DNA of 64,000 nucleotides from Winogradskyella thalassocola (GCF_900099995.1 NZ_FNCZ01000001.1:248001-312000); one strand, 5' to 3'. Shown: positions 46,149-54,302, numbered from the stretch's first letter. The notes: generated from the sequence alone by a model not told the origin. A program made the numbers and translations.

Positions 46149-46196
46149 TTATCGTTTTACGATAACAAATATATAAAAATTATTGATAAACGATAA
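46149..46196 (-). promoter_or_regulatory. Promoter flanked by two 17-bp dyads (likely XRE operators)
   Basis: Minus-strand -7 box TATATTTG at 46173-46166. Directly downstream is a perfect dyad TTATCGT-TTT-ACGATAA (46149-46165), three bases before the start codon. Upstream is a second, imperfect copy of the same length and spacing (46180-46196). Dyad centres are 31 bp apart, about three helical turns, so bound dimers would lie on one face and block the promoter. The small XRE protein of this operon is the obvious candidate ligand. Confidence 0.65.
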
Positions 46197-46223
46197 TTAT
46201 TTATTAAAAATGATAATTTTCCC

Positions 46224-46258
46224 AAGACCTAGCAGGTTTTAAAAACCTAGCAGGTCTT
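46224..46258. repeat. AAGACCT...AGGTCTT palindromic repeat, copy 3
   Basis: Long dyad made of two ACCTAGCAGGT units around TTTTAAAAA. It lies between divergent genes, so it is not placed as a terminator for either. Confidence 0.7.
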
Positions 46259-46263
46259 TTTCC

Positions 46264-46271
46264 TATATTTG
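46264..46271 (+). promoter_or_regulatory. -7 box abutting the start codon at 46276
   Basis: TATATTTG, an exact TAnnTTTG match, ends 4 bases before the ATG; a transcript starting at the usual distance would be leaderless. Confidence 0.45.
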
Positions 46272-46275
46272 AAAC

Positions 46276-46824
46276 ATGATATCCAATAGCATCATTTCAG
46301 AAAGTCCAAGACCTATTTGGCAAATTCCCATTGCTGCCCTATTCTTTACTGCAGCAACCTTTATCCTCTTATTTGCTTTATATGGCATACAATTATCAGA
46401 AGAAGGTTTTATACTGTTTTTACACCGACTCGAACCTTGTATTATCTTAATATCTTTTGGGATCGGCTTTACCTTAACAAAAAGCATTCATATTGATATC
46501 GTAAACTCAAGGTTTAGACCAACCTACAACATAGGTCCTATAAAATTTGGATCCTGGCAAACCATTAAAAATTACCAATATGTCTCGGTTTTTCATCAGC
46601 CCACAGTAGGTGGAGATTACATATTTGAAGTGAATCTGTGGTACGACAACAACAAACATTTTGAACTGTATGAAGAAGACAATTACAAAGAAGCATTTCT
46701 TATCGGTTATGAACTTTCGGAACAATTAAACATCGATTTACTAGATGCTACCGAACCAAACAATTTTAAATGGATTGATAAAGACGAATGGAAAGCCAAA
46801 ATAGCATCTGGTAAAATTGATTAA
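46276..46824 (+). CDS. Two-TM hypothetical protein, paralogue of the gene at 53517
   Basis: A 182-residue protein with two hydrophobic segments (about 17-38 and 52-70) and a soluble C-terminal domain. I do not recognise the family. It shares a chain of spaced identities with the protein at 53517-53987: FG, G-W, YVSVF, VNL-Y, AF-I, IDLLDAT and a final KW. The shared domain is reminiscent of PH-like/bPH domains, but that is a guess. A palindromic repeat and a start-proximal -7 box precede it; a similar arrangement precedes the next gene. Confidence 0.7.
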   Translation: MISNSIISESPRPIWQIPIAALFFTAATFILLFALYGIQLSEEGFILFLHRLEPCIILISFGIGFTLTKSIHIDIVNSRFRPTYNIGPIKFGSWQTIKNYQYVSVFHQPTVGGDYIFEVNLWYDNNKHFELYEEDNYKEAFLIGYELSEQLNIDLLDATEPNNFKWIDKDEWKAKIASGKID

Positions 46825-46832
46825 CTCCCTAG

Positions 46833-46865
46833 AAACCTGTCAGGTTTTGAAAACCTGAAAGGTCT
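46833..46865. repeat. AACCTGTCAGGTT...AACCTGAAAGGTCT palindromic repeat, copy 4
   Basis: Near-palindrome around TTGAAAA between two same-strand genes. Same design as 46224-46258. Confidence 0.65.
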
Positions 46866-46868
46866 AGT

Positions 46869-46876
46869 TATATTTA
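46869..46876 (+). promoter_or_regulatory. -7-like box abutting the start codon at 46881
   Basis: TATATTTA, one base from TAnnTTTG, ends 4 bases before the ATG, in the same layout as the preceding gene. Confidence 0.35.
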
Positions 46877-46880
46877 CAAC

Positions 46881-47297
46881 ATGCAAGACACCTTCGTTAC
46901 CATAGCCAAATTTCAATATTCAACAGAAGCCGAAATCATAAAAGGCAGACTAGAGTCTGATGGCATCAAAGTATTCCTAAAAGACAATATCACTATTGAT
47001 ACAGATCCCTTAGTAAGTAATGCTATTGGCGGTATAAAATTAAAAGTATTAGCTGCGGACGAAGCCAAAGCAAAAGATATTTTAAATTCCATTAAAGCAT
47101 ATTCTCTAAATGATGATGGCGAAGCTATTGTCTGTCCCAACTGCGGAAAACACCGTATTGAGCTTTATTCTACCATTACCAATTTTAAATCCTTAGTCTC
47201 TTTTCTTATTGCTTTTATTACCGGAACACTACCCTTTAGCGCGCGTTACCAATACAAATGTGAAGATTGTAAGACGGAATTCCCTATTAAAAATTAA
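46881..47297 (+). CDS. DUF2007 domain protein with zinc ribbon
   Basis: A 138-residue protein. Residues 1-72 are a DUF2007 (putative signal-transducing, ACT-like) domain, with the typical EAEIIKGRLESDGIKVFLKD. A zinc-ribbon-like part follows, CPNCGK near 86 and CEDCKTEF near 131, separated by a hydrophobic stretch (SLVSFLIAFITGTLPF) that may be a membrane hairpin. The 3' end overlaps the convergent MocR gene by 11 bases. Function unknown. Confidence 0.82.
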   Translation: MQDTFVTIAKFQYSTEAEIIKGRLESDGIKVFLKDNITIDTDPLVSNAIGGIKLKVLAADEAKAKDILNSIKAYSLNDDGEAIVCPNCGKHRIELYSTITNFKSLVSFLIAFITGTLPFSARYQYKCEDCKTEFPIKN

Positions 47298-48783
47298 GGA
47301 CGTTAACATAAGCACGTTTCAGTTTTTTAATCACGATTTCTAATTCGTCCTCATTTAAATGGCCAAAACCAAAACGAATAGCACAGGTCGTTTTATCTTG
47401 ATATAAAATCGTTTTTGGGAGAAACAAATCTAGCTTCTCAGCTTCTTCAGCCAGTTTCACCAAGGAAATGGTATTCACAAATTGCAACCATAGCGCCAAA
47501 CCACCTAAGGGTATATCCCAAGTAATAGCACCTTCAAAATAATAGTTTAAATATTGACATAAACAATCACGTCGCTGTTTGTAAGTGATAATATTTTTCT
47601 TCTTAAGGCGATAGATTTCACCTTCCGAAATAAGCTCAGATAACATTTGCTCTTGTATTAAATCTCCTTGCTTATCTAATAATTGTAAATAGTTTTTGGC
47701 TTCAGAAATGAGATTTTCAGGTGCCACTACAAACCCTGTATGAAAGCTTGGAAATAACGACTGTCCTAATTTCCCTAGATATATAACCATCCCATCAGCA
47801 TCTGCACTTGCCATAGGTAACATAGCAGAACCTTCAAATTGAAAATCATAATCGTAATCGTCTTCGATAATAGCAAATCCGTAAGCTTTGGCGAGTTGCA
47901 ATAATTGCAAACGACGTTTAGCACTTAACGTTACCGTTGTCGGATAATCTCTATGGGCACAGATATACACACAGCGAATACTTTTCTTTACAAAATGGGT
48001 TTTTATATAATCCACATCCAAACCTTCATCATCAACCGGAATGGTCCGCATAGTGGCACCAGCTTCCTGAAAAATCATATTAGCAGCATAATTACTTAAC
48101 TGCCCAACCAACACCAAATCATCTTGTTTTATAAGCAGTTGCGACACCACATAAAGGCTCATTTCTGTGCTACGCGTATTTATTAAATGATGAGGATTAA
48201 TATGAAATCCTCGTGTGGCATTCAAATAATTACAGAGTTGTGTACTAAAAACCGAAGGTCTTAAAGCGGTTGTGCTGTTCCATTTATTAACTAAGGGTTT
48301 CCGTTTCATGGCTGCACTATACCATCTCGAAAATTGGTGCACAGGATGCAAACGCAAATCGGGCTTACCATCATTTATAGAATATTTAGCAGTCGTTTCT
48401 TGTACTGTGGATGCTAAATGAAACGATTTTTGAAACGGAAAACCAGCAACTTTAGGATACGAATACGCTTGTTGCAAGTGCTGGGTTGTGGCTTTTATTT
48501 TTGCCGTAGATTCTTCGGGTACTAAAACAAAAGTTCCTCTATTAGCTATAATATCTACCCAACCTTGCGAAGCTAATTCTTCATAAATAGCAACAGCCGT
48601 ATTCCGATGAAGGTTCAACAACTGACTAAAAACGCGAGTGCCTGGCAATTTACTGCCTTTTTCTAAATAGCCACGTTGTATCGCATTGACGATTTGTTGC
48701 GCCACTTGAACATACACAGGTTGCACAATAGTTTTATCAAATGTGATAAGCTGTTTTAGTATTTTATTAACCGGACTATTCAT
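47287..48783 (-). CDS. MocR/GntR-type regulator with altered aminotransferase domain
   Basis: A 498-residue fusion: GntR winged helix (about 18-90, PGTRVFSQLLNLHRNTAVAIYEEL) joined to a fold-type I aminotransferase domain (about 130-490). The conserved EDDYDYDF is present, but the PLP-lysine motif usually read as GTFSK is GKLGQ here, so Q341 occupies the Schiff-base position, and the HQxP region reads HRDY. PLP binding as an aldimine is therefore doubtful unless K338 substitutes. It is divergent from a TonB receptor with 98 bases between, containing a dyad that could be its operator. Confidence 0.88.
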   Translation of the reverse strand: MNSPVNKILKQLITFDKTIVQPVYVQVAQQIVNAIQRGYLEKGSKLPGTRVFSQLLNLHRNTAVAIYEELASQGWVDIIANRGTFVLVPEESTAKIKATTQHLQQAYSYPKVAGFPFQKSFHLASTVQETTAKYSINDGKPDLRLHPVHQFSRWYSAAMKRKPLVNKWNSTTALRPSVFSTQLCNYLNATRGFHINPHHLINTRSTEMSLYVVSQLLIKQDDLVLVGQLSNYAANMIFQEAGATMRTIPVDDEGLDVDYIKTHFVKKSIRCVYICAHRDYPTTVTLSAKRRLQLLQLAKAYGFAIIEDDYDYDFQFEGSAMLPMASADADGMVIYLGKLGQSLFPSFHTGFVVAPENLISEAKNYLQLLDKQGDLIQEQMLSELISEGEIYRLKKKNIITYKQRRDCLCQYLNYYFEGAITWDIPLGGLALWLQFVNTISLVKLAEEAEKLDLFLPKTILYQDKTTCAIRFGFGHLNEDELEIVIKKLKRAYVNVLNF

Positions 48784-48794
48784 TGTTTTAAAAC

Positions 48795-48831
48795 TGGACT
48801 ACTTTAATCGTCCGGAAAGTTACGACTTTTG
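48795..48831 (+). promoter_or_regulatory. Candidate MocR operator and TonB-receptor promoter
   Basis: GGAC-N10-GTCC (48796-48813), extended to CTGGAC/GTCCGG with one mismatch, lies just upstream of GACTTTTG (48824-48831), a near match to TAnnTTTG with the following CAGCG seen at other promoters here. Its position would cover the -33 region of the receptor promoter. Confidence 0.4.
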
Positions 48832-48881
48832 CAGCGTTAAAATTAAATGATGCAATAACAACAATTGCAAAACTCAAACAG

Positions 48882-50714
48882 ATGAAAAATACAGTCTTAC
48901 TTTTTACATTCATAGTAATCGCGTTTTTTAAACTAAACGCTCAAGAAGCAGAGCCCATCATTAAAACAGATTCTTTAAAAGAGGTCATAATTACCTCAAC
49001 GCGAATTGATTTACCCTTCAGAGAAAATTCCAGAACCATTAACATTATCACCTCAGCAGATATTAAAAGTAGTGCGGCGGTGACCATTTCAGATGTATTA
49101 CAGCAAATTGCTGGAGTCGATATTAGACGTCGTGGCACAGGAGGAAGTCAAGCTGATTTATTTATTAGAGGTGGTGGATTTGATCAGACATTGTTATTAA
49201 TTGATGGTATTAAAATGGACGATGCGCAAACAGGGCACCATACCTTAAATGCTGCTTTACCATTGGAAGTCATTCAACGTATCGAAGTCATAAAAGGTCC
49301 TGCAGCCCGTGTATTTGGACAAAATGCATTTACAGGAGCTATTAATATTGTGACGAAATCGAGTTTAGACAATGCCGTGTCTGCAAATCTTGAAACCGGT
49401 TCCTTTGGTCAACTTAATGGTTCGGTAACTGTTGGTTCTGAATTAAAAAACTCAACACACATCCTTCATGTAGGGAAAATGACGTCTGAAGGCTACCGAA
49501 ACAATTCAGATTACGACAATTCTAATTATTTCCTAAAAAGTGTCTTCAATAAAAATGCCCAAGCTATTGAAATGATTGCCACATTTTCTGAACGTAAGTT
49601 TGGTGCCGAAAACTTTTACACCACCAATCCTACGTTCAGCGAATACGAAGAAACTCAAAACAGTCTAATCGCATTCACCACGAAATTTCAATCTAAAAGA
49701 TTCAAAATTCAACCACGTATCTACTGGAAACGTAACCAAGATATGTTCCTTCTAAAACGTTTTGAACCTGAATTCTTCAGAAATTTCCACCTCTCTAACA
49801 AAATTGGAGCTGAAGCCAACGCGGCATACACCTCTAAATTAGGAGTTACAGGCTTTGGGATAGACCTCTCTAAAACCTATTTAAAAAGTAACAACTTAGG
49901 GAATCGTAACCGTTTTATGACGACCTTATTTTTAGAACACCGTTTTCAGTTTATTGATAACCGTTTAGATATTACACCTGGTGTTGCCGTAACCTATTTT
50001 TCAGATTTTAAATTTAATGGGTTCCCAGGATTAGATATCGGTTTTGATATTACCAATAACCTTAAAGCCTATGGAAATATTGGATTCACCTATAGAATTC
50101 CGACCTATACCGATTTGTATTACACAGATCCAAGAACCAACGGCAACGAAAATTTAGAACCTGAAGAAGCCTTCGCTCAAGAAATTGGAATTAAATATCA
50201 TTCACCAAGGATTAGAGCAAGCCTATCTGTTTTTAATCGCGATGCTAAAAACCTGATTGATTTTGTAAGACCAAACACCGTTGAAGAAATCTTTACAGCA
50301 ACCAACATTGCAGAAGTCAACACCAAAGGTTTAGAAATTGATGTCGCTTATAATTTTGAAATGAATAGCTTCAACCAAACCTTAGCTTTTGGTTATGCCT
50401 ATTTAGAAGATGATATTTTAGAGCAAAACGAAGAACTATCGCGTTATGCCTTAAATACCTTAAAACACCATTACACCACGAGATTAAGCACCCAATTATT
50501 TAAAAACGTCAGTCAAAGTATCGTTTACAAATATGCCGAACGCACCACAGGACAAACCTATAACGTTTGGGATGCATCAATTATGCTACAATTAAAACAA
50601 GTAGAATTATCGGTAACGGCAAGCAATATTTTTGATGCCGACTATATAGAATCGGGCTTTACACCAATGCCACCAAGCAATGTCTTATTTGGTCTGCGCT
50701 ACAAATTCCTTTGA
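48882..50714 (+). CDS. TonB-dependent outer-membrane receptor (BtuB/FecA-like size)
   Basis: A 610-residue receptor with signal peptide 1-20, a TonB-box-like SLKEVIITSTR near 30-40, plug (about 45-160, RGGGFDQTLLLIDGIKM, GPAARVFGQNAFTGAINI) and a barrel ending in YKFL. Unlike the receptor at 29988 it has no carboxypeptidase-like N-terminal domain, which suggests a small cofactor or metal chelate as cargo. There is no cobalamin riboswitch in the 98-base upstream region, so a vitamin B12 role has no support from regulation. Probably controlled by the divergent MocR-type protein. Confidence 0.9.
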   Translation: MKNTVLLFTFIVIAFFKLNAQEAEPIIKTDSLKEVIITSTRIDLPFRENSRTINIITSADIKSSAAVTISDVLQQIAGVDIRRRGTGGSQADLFIRGGGFDQTLLLIDGIKMDDAQTGHHTLNAALPLEVIQRIEVIKGPAARVFGQNAFTGAINIVTKSSLDNAVSANLETGSFGQLNGSVTVGSELKNSTHILHVGKMTSEGYRNNSDYDNSNYFLKSVFNKNAQAIEMIATFSERKFGAENFYTTNPTFSEYEETQNSLIAFTTKFQSKRFKIQPRIYWKRNQDMFLLKRFEPEFFRNFHLSNKIGAEANAAYTSKLGVTGFGIDLSKTYLKSNNLGNRNRFMTTLFLEHRFQFIDNRLDITPGVAVTYFSDFKFNGFPGLDIGFDITNNLKAYGNIGFTYRIPTYTDLYYTDPRTNGNENLEPEEAFAQEIGIKYHSPRIRASLSVFNRDAKNLIDFVRPNTVEEIFTATNIAEVNTKGLEIDVAYNFEMNSFNQTLAFGYAYLEDDILEQNEELSRYALNTLKHHYTTRLSTQLFKNVSQSIVYKYAERTTGQTYNVWDASIMLQLKQVELSVTASNIFDADYIESGFTPMPPSNVLFGLRYKFL

Positions 50715-50759
50715 AAAAAGGAATCTCGTAAATTGAAACTAAATGCTTATCGCAACGAT

Positions 50760-50790
50760 CCTGCAAGGTCTTTTTTTTGACCTTTTAGGT
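50760..50790. repeat. CCTGCAAGGTC...GACCTTTTAGG palindromic repeat, copy 5
   Basis: Arms around eight T residues, 46 bases after the TonB receptor stop; position would also suit a terminator. Confidence 0.55.
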
Positions 50791-50892
50791 ATAAAAATAA
50801 CCATCAATCAAAATCTGCGAAAATCTTAAAGAATCTGCGGGACACCAATAAAAACCAAATCATAATCAAAAAAACCAAAGCTATTTGTAGGG

Positions 50893-50935
50893 TTGCCCCC
50901 TTCAGTATTAGCAAGAAACAAAATAGATCATTAGC
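50893..50935 (+). repeat. Decayed GTCCCCTTGAGG-type element
   Basis: TTGCCCCCTTCAG followed by ATTAGCAAGAAACAAAATAG is a diverged, truncated copy of the first half of the unit at 50974-51048. Confidence 0.5.
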
Positions 50936-50973
50936 ACTAATTTTCATCTAAACTAAAATGTCTAATCTGTAGA

Positions 50974-51048
50974 TTGTCCCCTTGAGGATTAGTGAGAAAC
51001 AAAATATATTTTGTTTTGAAGCTACCTAGCGCAGCTCATTAGGGGTGT
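50974..51048 (+). repeat. GTCCCCTTGAGG...AGGGGTGT element, long form copy 1
   Basis: A 75-base unit beginning TTGTCCCCTTGAGG and ending AGGGGTGT. The core holds a palindrome AACAAAATATATTTTGTT and an AGCT-bounded dyad. It is nearly identical to 54227-54302 and shares its two ends with the 29-bp arm at 41711-41739, which lacks the core. Confidence 0.8.
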
Positions 51049-51061
51049 ATAACGTTTATTA

Positions 51062-51099
51062 AAGCTACAAAGCGCAGCTCACTAGAGGCGTTGAGGTGT
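51062..51099 (+). repeat. Decayed GTCCCCTTGAGG-type element, 3' half
   Basis: AAGCTACAAAGCGCAGCTC followed by ACTAGAGGCGTTGAGGTGT resembles the last half of the neighbouring complete unit, with substitutions. Confidence 0.5.
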
Positions 51100-51403
51100 A
51101 ATTAAAAAATATTCCCCAAATTTTTTGTAACAAAATGCCTCCATCCACTACCTATATCTTGAAAGTGGTCCAAATCTCAAAACTTCTTTGAGGCTCCAAA
51201 TAGTATAAAAACGACCGTACTTCAATAACCATCACAATACAATCAGTATTCTAAGCTTGAATGAGTATAATTCAAATGCGGCAAAAAACTGAGACTTCAA
51301 ACGTCCGTCTGCTGGTTAAATTTGGTCCGACTTACTTTCAAAAAAAGATTGCAAAGTCTTACAATGGTCGTATATTTAGTAACTCAAATTTAAACAGCAT
51401 CTT

Positions 51404-52024
51404 ATGGCAGAATGGTTTTCAAATCTAGAATTTCTACCCCAACTCTATTGGTTAGTTGCTATTATTGGTTCTCTTATTTTTTCTGTAGTCATGGTGATGG
51501 CTTTTGCAGGCGGAGAAGCTGATGATATTGATGGAGATATTGAAGCCGGATTCCAATTTATATCCTTTAAAAACCTCGTAGGCTTCTTTACCATTTTTGG
51601 TTGGAGTGGTATTGCGTGTATAGATGCTGGCTTGTCTTCAGCACTGACCATAATTATATCTGTAATTTGTGGCTTGTTGATGATGGTAATTATGGCGGCC
51701 CTATTTTACTTTATTAGCAAACTGTCGGATAGTGGTACTTTAAATTACAAAAATGCACTCGATGCTATTGGTGAAGTCTATTTACCTATTGGAGCAGACC
51801 GCTCAAAAATGGGCAAAGTAAATGTAAGTGTGCAAGGCACAATGCGAGAACTCGATGCACTTACCGACTCATTAACGCCCCTAAAAACCGGGACAATCAT
51901 AAAAGTCGTCGATGTGACCTCTAACGGTATTCTCATCGTTGACCAAACCCGAAAACCGATTGAACCTTCAAAATTACATACTGAAGAATTATCTGAAGGA
52001 AAAGACCGATTTATCGAAAATTAA
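51404..52024 (+). CDS. NfeD-like membrane protein
   Basis: A 206-residue protein with three hydrophobic segments (about 12-35, 52-76, 80-104) and a C-terminal OB-fold domain (about 118-188, containing IGEVYLPIG and GTIIKVVDV), the layout of NfeD-type flotillin partners. It starts 43 bases before the flotillin gene. NfeD proteins cooperate with flotillins in membrane microdomains. The usual ending of the OB domain is followed by a ~20-residue charged tail. Confidence 0.8.
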   Translation: MAEWFSNLEFLPQLYWLVAIIGSLIFSVVMVMAFAGGEADDIDGDIEAGFQFISFKNLVGFFTIFGWSGIACIDAGLSSALTIIISVICGLLMMVIMAALFYFISKLSDSGTLNYKNALDAIGEVYLPIGADRSKMGKVNVSVQGTMRELDALTDSLTPLKTGTIIKVVDVTSNGILIVDQTRKPIEPSKLHTEELSEGKDRFIEN

Positions 52025-52067
52025 GTCACACTAATATTAAGCTTTATAACCAACCAATCAAATCTAA

Positions 52068-53498
52068 ATGAATATGAAATTACTAACCATTCAAGAAAAT
52101 TTTAATGTGGAAAGCCTAGGCGGTCCCATGCTACTCATTTTTGTAGCCTTATTTATTGTATTGACCTTAATTATTTTAATTAAACGTTACAAACGTTGTC
52201 CTTCAGATAGAATTTTAGTGGTCTATGGAAAAGTGGGTGGCGGACAATCGGCTAAATGTATTCATGGTGGAGCGGCTTTTATAATTCCGGTCATTCAAGA
52301 TTATGAATTCTTAGAATTAACGCCAATTTCTATAGAAGTAAATTTGGTTAACGCTTTATCTAAACAAAACATTCGTGTTAATGTACCATCGCGTTTTACC
52401 ATTGGTGTCTCTACAGAGCCAGGTATTATGCAAAATGCAGCAGAGCGTTTATTAGGATTGGGTCAAAATGAAATTCAAGATTTAGCACAAGAAATTATTT
52501 TCGGACAATTACGTTTAGTTGTGGCTTCAATGGACATTGAGGAAATCAACAACGATAGAGATAAGTTCTTAACGAATATTTCAGAATCTGTTGAAACGGA
52601 ATTAAAGAAAGTAGGTTTAAAGTTAATCAACGTAAACATTACAGATATCGTCGATGAATCGGGCTATATTGAAGCACTTGGTAAAGAAGCTGCAGCACAT
52701 GCTATTAACGCAGCACGTAAATCGGTTGCAGAAAAAACGAGAGATGGATCTATTGGTGAAGCGAACGCTGTACAAGATGAAAGAACGCAAGTAGCAGCAG
52801 CCAACGCACAAGCTGTAGAAGGTGAAAATGCAGCGAAAATCTCGGTAGCAAATTCAGATTCGTTACGTCGTCAACGTGAAGCAGAAGCAGAACGTGTGGC
52901 AAATGCGTCTGAAAAAGTACAATCTGCAAACGCCTTAACGGAATCTTATGCTGCAGAGCAAATCGCCGAAACAGCAAGAGCGGAACGTGAGCGTTCGTCT
53001 CAAATGGCAGATGTTATTGTCCCTGCTGAAATTGATAAACGTAAAGTTGAAATTGATGCTGAAGCAGAAGCAGAACGTATTAGAAGACGTGCAAAAGGTG
53101 AAGCAGATGCCATACTTTTTAAAGCACAGGCCGAAGCGCAAGGACAATTTGAAATCTTAACCAAGCAAGCTGCGGGTATGGAGCAAATTGTAAAAGCTGC
53201 TGGTAACAATAGTAGAGATGCGGTATTATTATTAATTGCAGATAAATTACCAGAATTGGTAAGAATTCAATCGGAAGCGATTAAGAATATTAAAATTGAT
53301 AAAGTAACTGTTTGGGATAATGGTAGCAGTGGAGAAGACGGAAAATCGTCAACTGCTAATTTCTTATCTGGCATGTACAAATCAGTACCACCTTTGCAAG
53401 AAATGTTTAATATGGCTGGTATGGATTTACCAGAATATCTAAAAGGAAAAGACAAAAAAGAAATCGCAGCAGACGACGCGACTATAGATAAGTTATAA
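52068..53498 (+). CDS. Flotillin-family (YuaG/YqiK-like) SPFH protein
   Basis: A 476-residue flotillin. A single N-terminal membrane segment (about 19-40) is followed by the SPFH domain (about 55-215, IRVNVPSRFTIGVS) and a long Ala/Glu/Arg-rich coiled coil (about 220-380, with repeats of EAEAER). The tail is flexible. Flotillins form large ring-like scaffolds in membrane microdomains. With the NfeD-like gene upstream it forms the classic pair. A third gene encoding a small membrane protein follows 18 bases later. Confidence 0.93.
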   Translation: MNMKLLTIQENFNVESLGGPMLLIFVALFIVLTLIILIKRYKRCPSDRILVVYGKVGGGQSAKCIHGGAAFIIPVIQDYEFLELTPISIEVNLVNALSKQNIRVNVPSRFTIGVSTEPGIMQNAAERLLGLGQNEIQDLAQEIIFGQLRLVVASMDIEEINNDRDKFLTNISESVETELKKVGLKLINVNITDIVDESGYIEALGKEAAAHAINAARKSVAEKTRDGSIGEANAVQDERTQVAAANAQAVEGENAAKISVANSDSLRRQREAEAERVANASEKVQSANALTESYAAEQIAETARAERERSSQMADVIVPAEIDKRKVEIDAEAEAERIRRRAKGEADAILFKAQAEAQGQFEILTKQAAGMEQIVKAAGNNSRDAVLLLIADKLPELVRIQSEAIKNIKIDKVTVWDNGSSGEDGKSSTANFLSGMYKSVPPLQEMFNMAGMDLPEYLKGKDKKEIAADDATIDKL

Positions 53499-53516
53499 TA
53501 ACAAAATCATCTTTTC

Positions 53517-53987
53517 TTGACTATAATTAGCTACAAAAGACCAATACCTAAATTAAAGTTTATTTATGGTATTGGTCTTTTTTTTATCGGAATTCTGAGT
53601 ATCGACACCTATTTTGGTGTGCTTTTCTTAGGAGCAGGAGTCTTCTTTTTCTATACCGATGGTATCGAAATTGACCTCACAACAAAAAAATACCGTAATA
53701 CTATTAACCTATTTGGCCTTACCTATGGGAAATGGAAAGACTTTCCTGAAATAGAATACGTTTCTGTGTTTAAAACCACGCAGACCACACGCGTTTGGGT
53801 CTCCACAGCAAGCACAAACGTAACGACAACGGTGGTTAAAGTCAATTTATTTTATAATACCAATCAGAAAATTGAAGCCTATGAAACCGATGCTACGGAT
53901 ACCGCTTTTGATATCGCCAACCAAATTGCAACAGCCCTACAGATTGATGTCTTAGATGCCACATCGCGAGACACCAAATGGCTATAA
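53517..53987 (+). CDS. Small membrane protein, paralogue of the gene at 46276, third gene of the flotillin locus
   Basis: A 156-residue protein with a TTG start at 53517; no in-frame ATG lies near the N-terminus. Hydrophobic residues 15-46 form one or two membrane segments, then the same soluble domain as the 46276 protein: IEIDLTTKKYRN, YVSVF, VNLFY, IDVLDAT, ending TKWL. Its close spacing to the flotillin gene suggests co-transcription. I do not recognise a family. Confidence 0.7.
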   Translation: MTIISYKRPIPKLKFIYGIGLFFIGILSIDTYFGVLFLGAGVFFFYTDGIEIDLTTKKYRNTINLFGLTYGKWKDFPEIEYVSVFKTTQTTRVWVSTASTNVTTTVVKVNLFYNTNQKIEAYETDATDTAFDIANQIATALQIDVLDATSRDTKWL

Positions 53988-54003
53988 TTTAATACCAACT
54001 GTC

Positions 54004-54023
54004 ATTCCTGCGCAGGCAGGAAT
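54004..54023. repeat. ATTCCTGC/GCAGGAAT palindrome, copy 2
   Basis: Perfect 8-bp arms around a 4-base centre, just downstream of the small membrane protein gene. Confidence 0.7.
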
Positions 54024-54119
54024 CTATGAGATATAAAACCTTCAACTCTATTTAAGTTTTAGGGAGTCCGAGCCTAGTTAACACAAAATCTCAATAATAA
54101 AAAATGAATGATGAAGTGG

Positions 54120-54139
54120 ATTCCTGCCTACGCAGGAAT
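54120..54139. repeat. ATTCCTGC/GCAGGAAT palindrome, copy 3
   Basis: Perfect 8-bp arms around CTAC. Confidence 0.7.
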
Positions 54140-54149
54140 AACAAACCAT

Positions 54150-54180
54150 AACGAAGTTTTAAAAATCATATCCAGAACCA
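54150..54180 (+). repeat. AACGAAG...GAACCA direct repeat, copy 1
   Basis: A 31-base unit matching 54375-54405 at about 28 positions. Confidence 0.55.
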
Positions 54181-54226
54181 ATCAAAAAACAACCTACAAA
54201 TAAACCCTAAAAGCTTAATCCGTAAA

Positions 54227-54302
54227 TTGTCCCCTTGAGGATTAGTGAAAAACAAAATATATTTTGTTTTGAAGCTACCGAGCGAAGCTCATTAGGGGTG
54301 TT
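54227..54302 (+). repeat. GTCCCCTTGAGG...AGGGGTGT element, long form copy 2
   Basis: Nearly identical to 50974-51048, including the central AACAAAATATATTTTGTT palindrome. It overlaps the apparent 5' extension of the cupin-like ORF and so argues against that extension. Confidence 0.8.

Larger units (their letters stand above)
50715..51403. other. Gene-poor region with dispersed repeats
   Basis: Nearly 700 bases without a credible gene. It holds one AGGT-type palindrome, one well-preserved and two decayed copies of the GTCCCCTTGAGG element, and a weak inverted repeat (TTGAAAGT-GGTCCAAAT near 51159-51174; its inverse near 51318-51341). A TATATTTA box at 51371-51378 may be the -7 element of the NfeD gene. 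Confidence 0.7.

Noticed and set aside
48784..48881. Cobalamin riboswitch upstream of the TonB receptor at 48882
   Set aside because: The 98-base gap is too short and no B12-box-like sequence is present; only a dyad and a -7-like box were seen.
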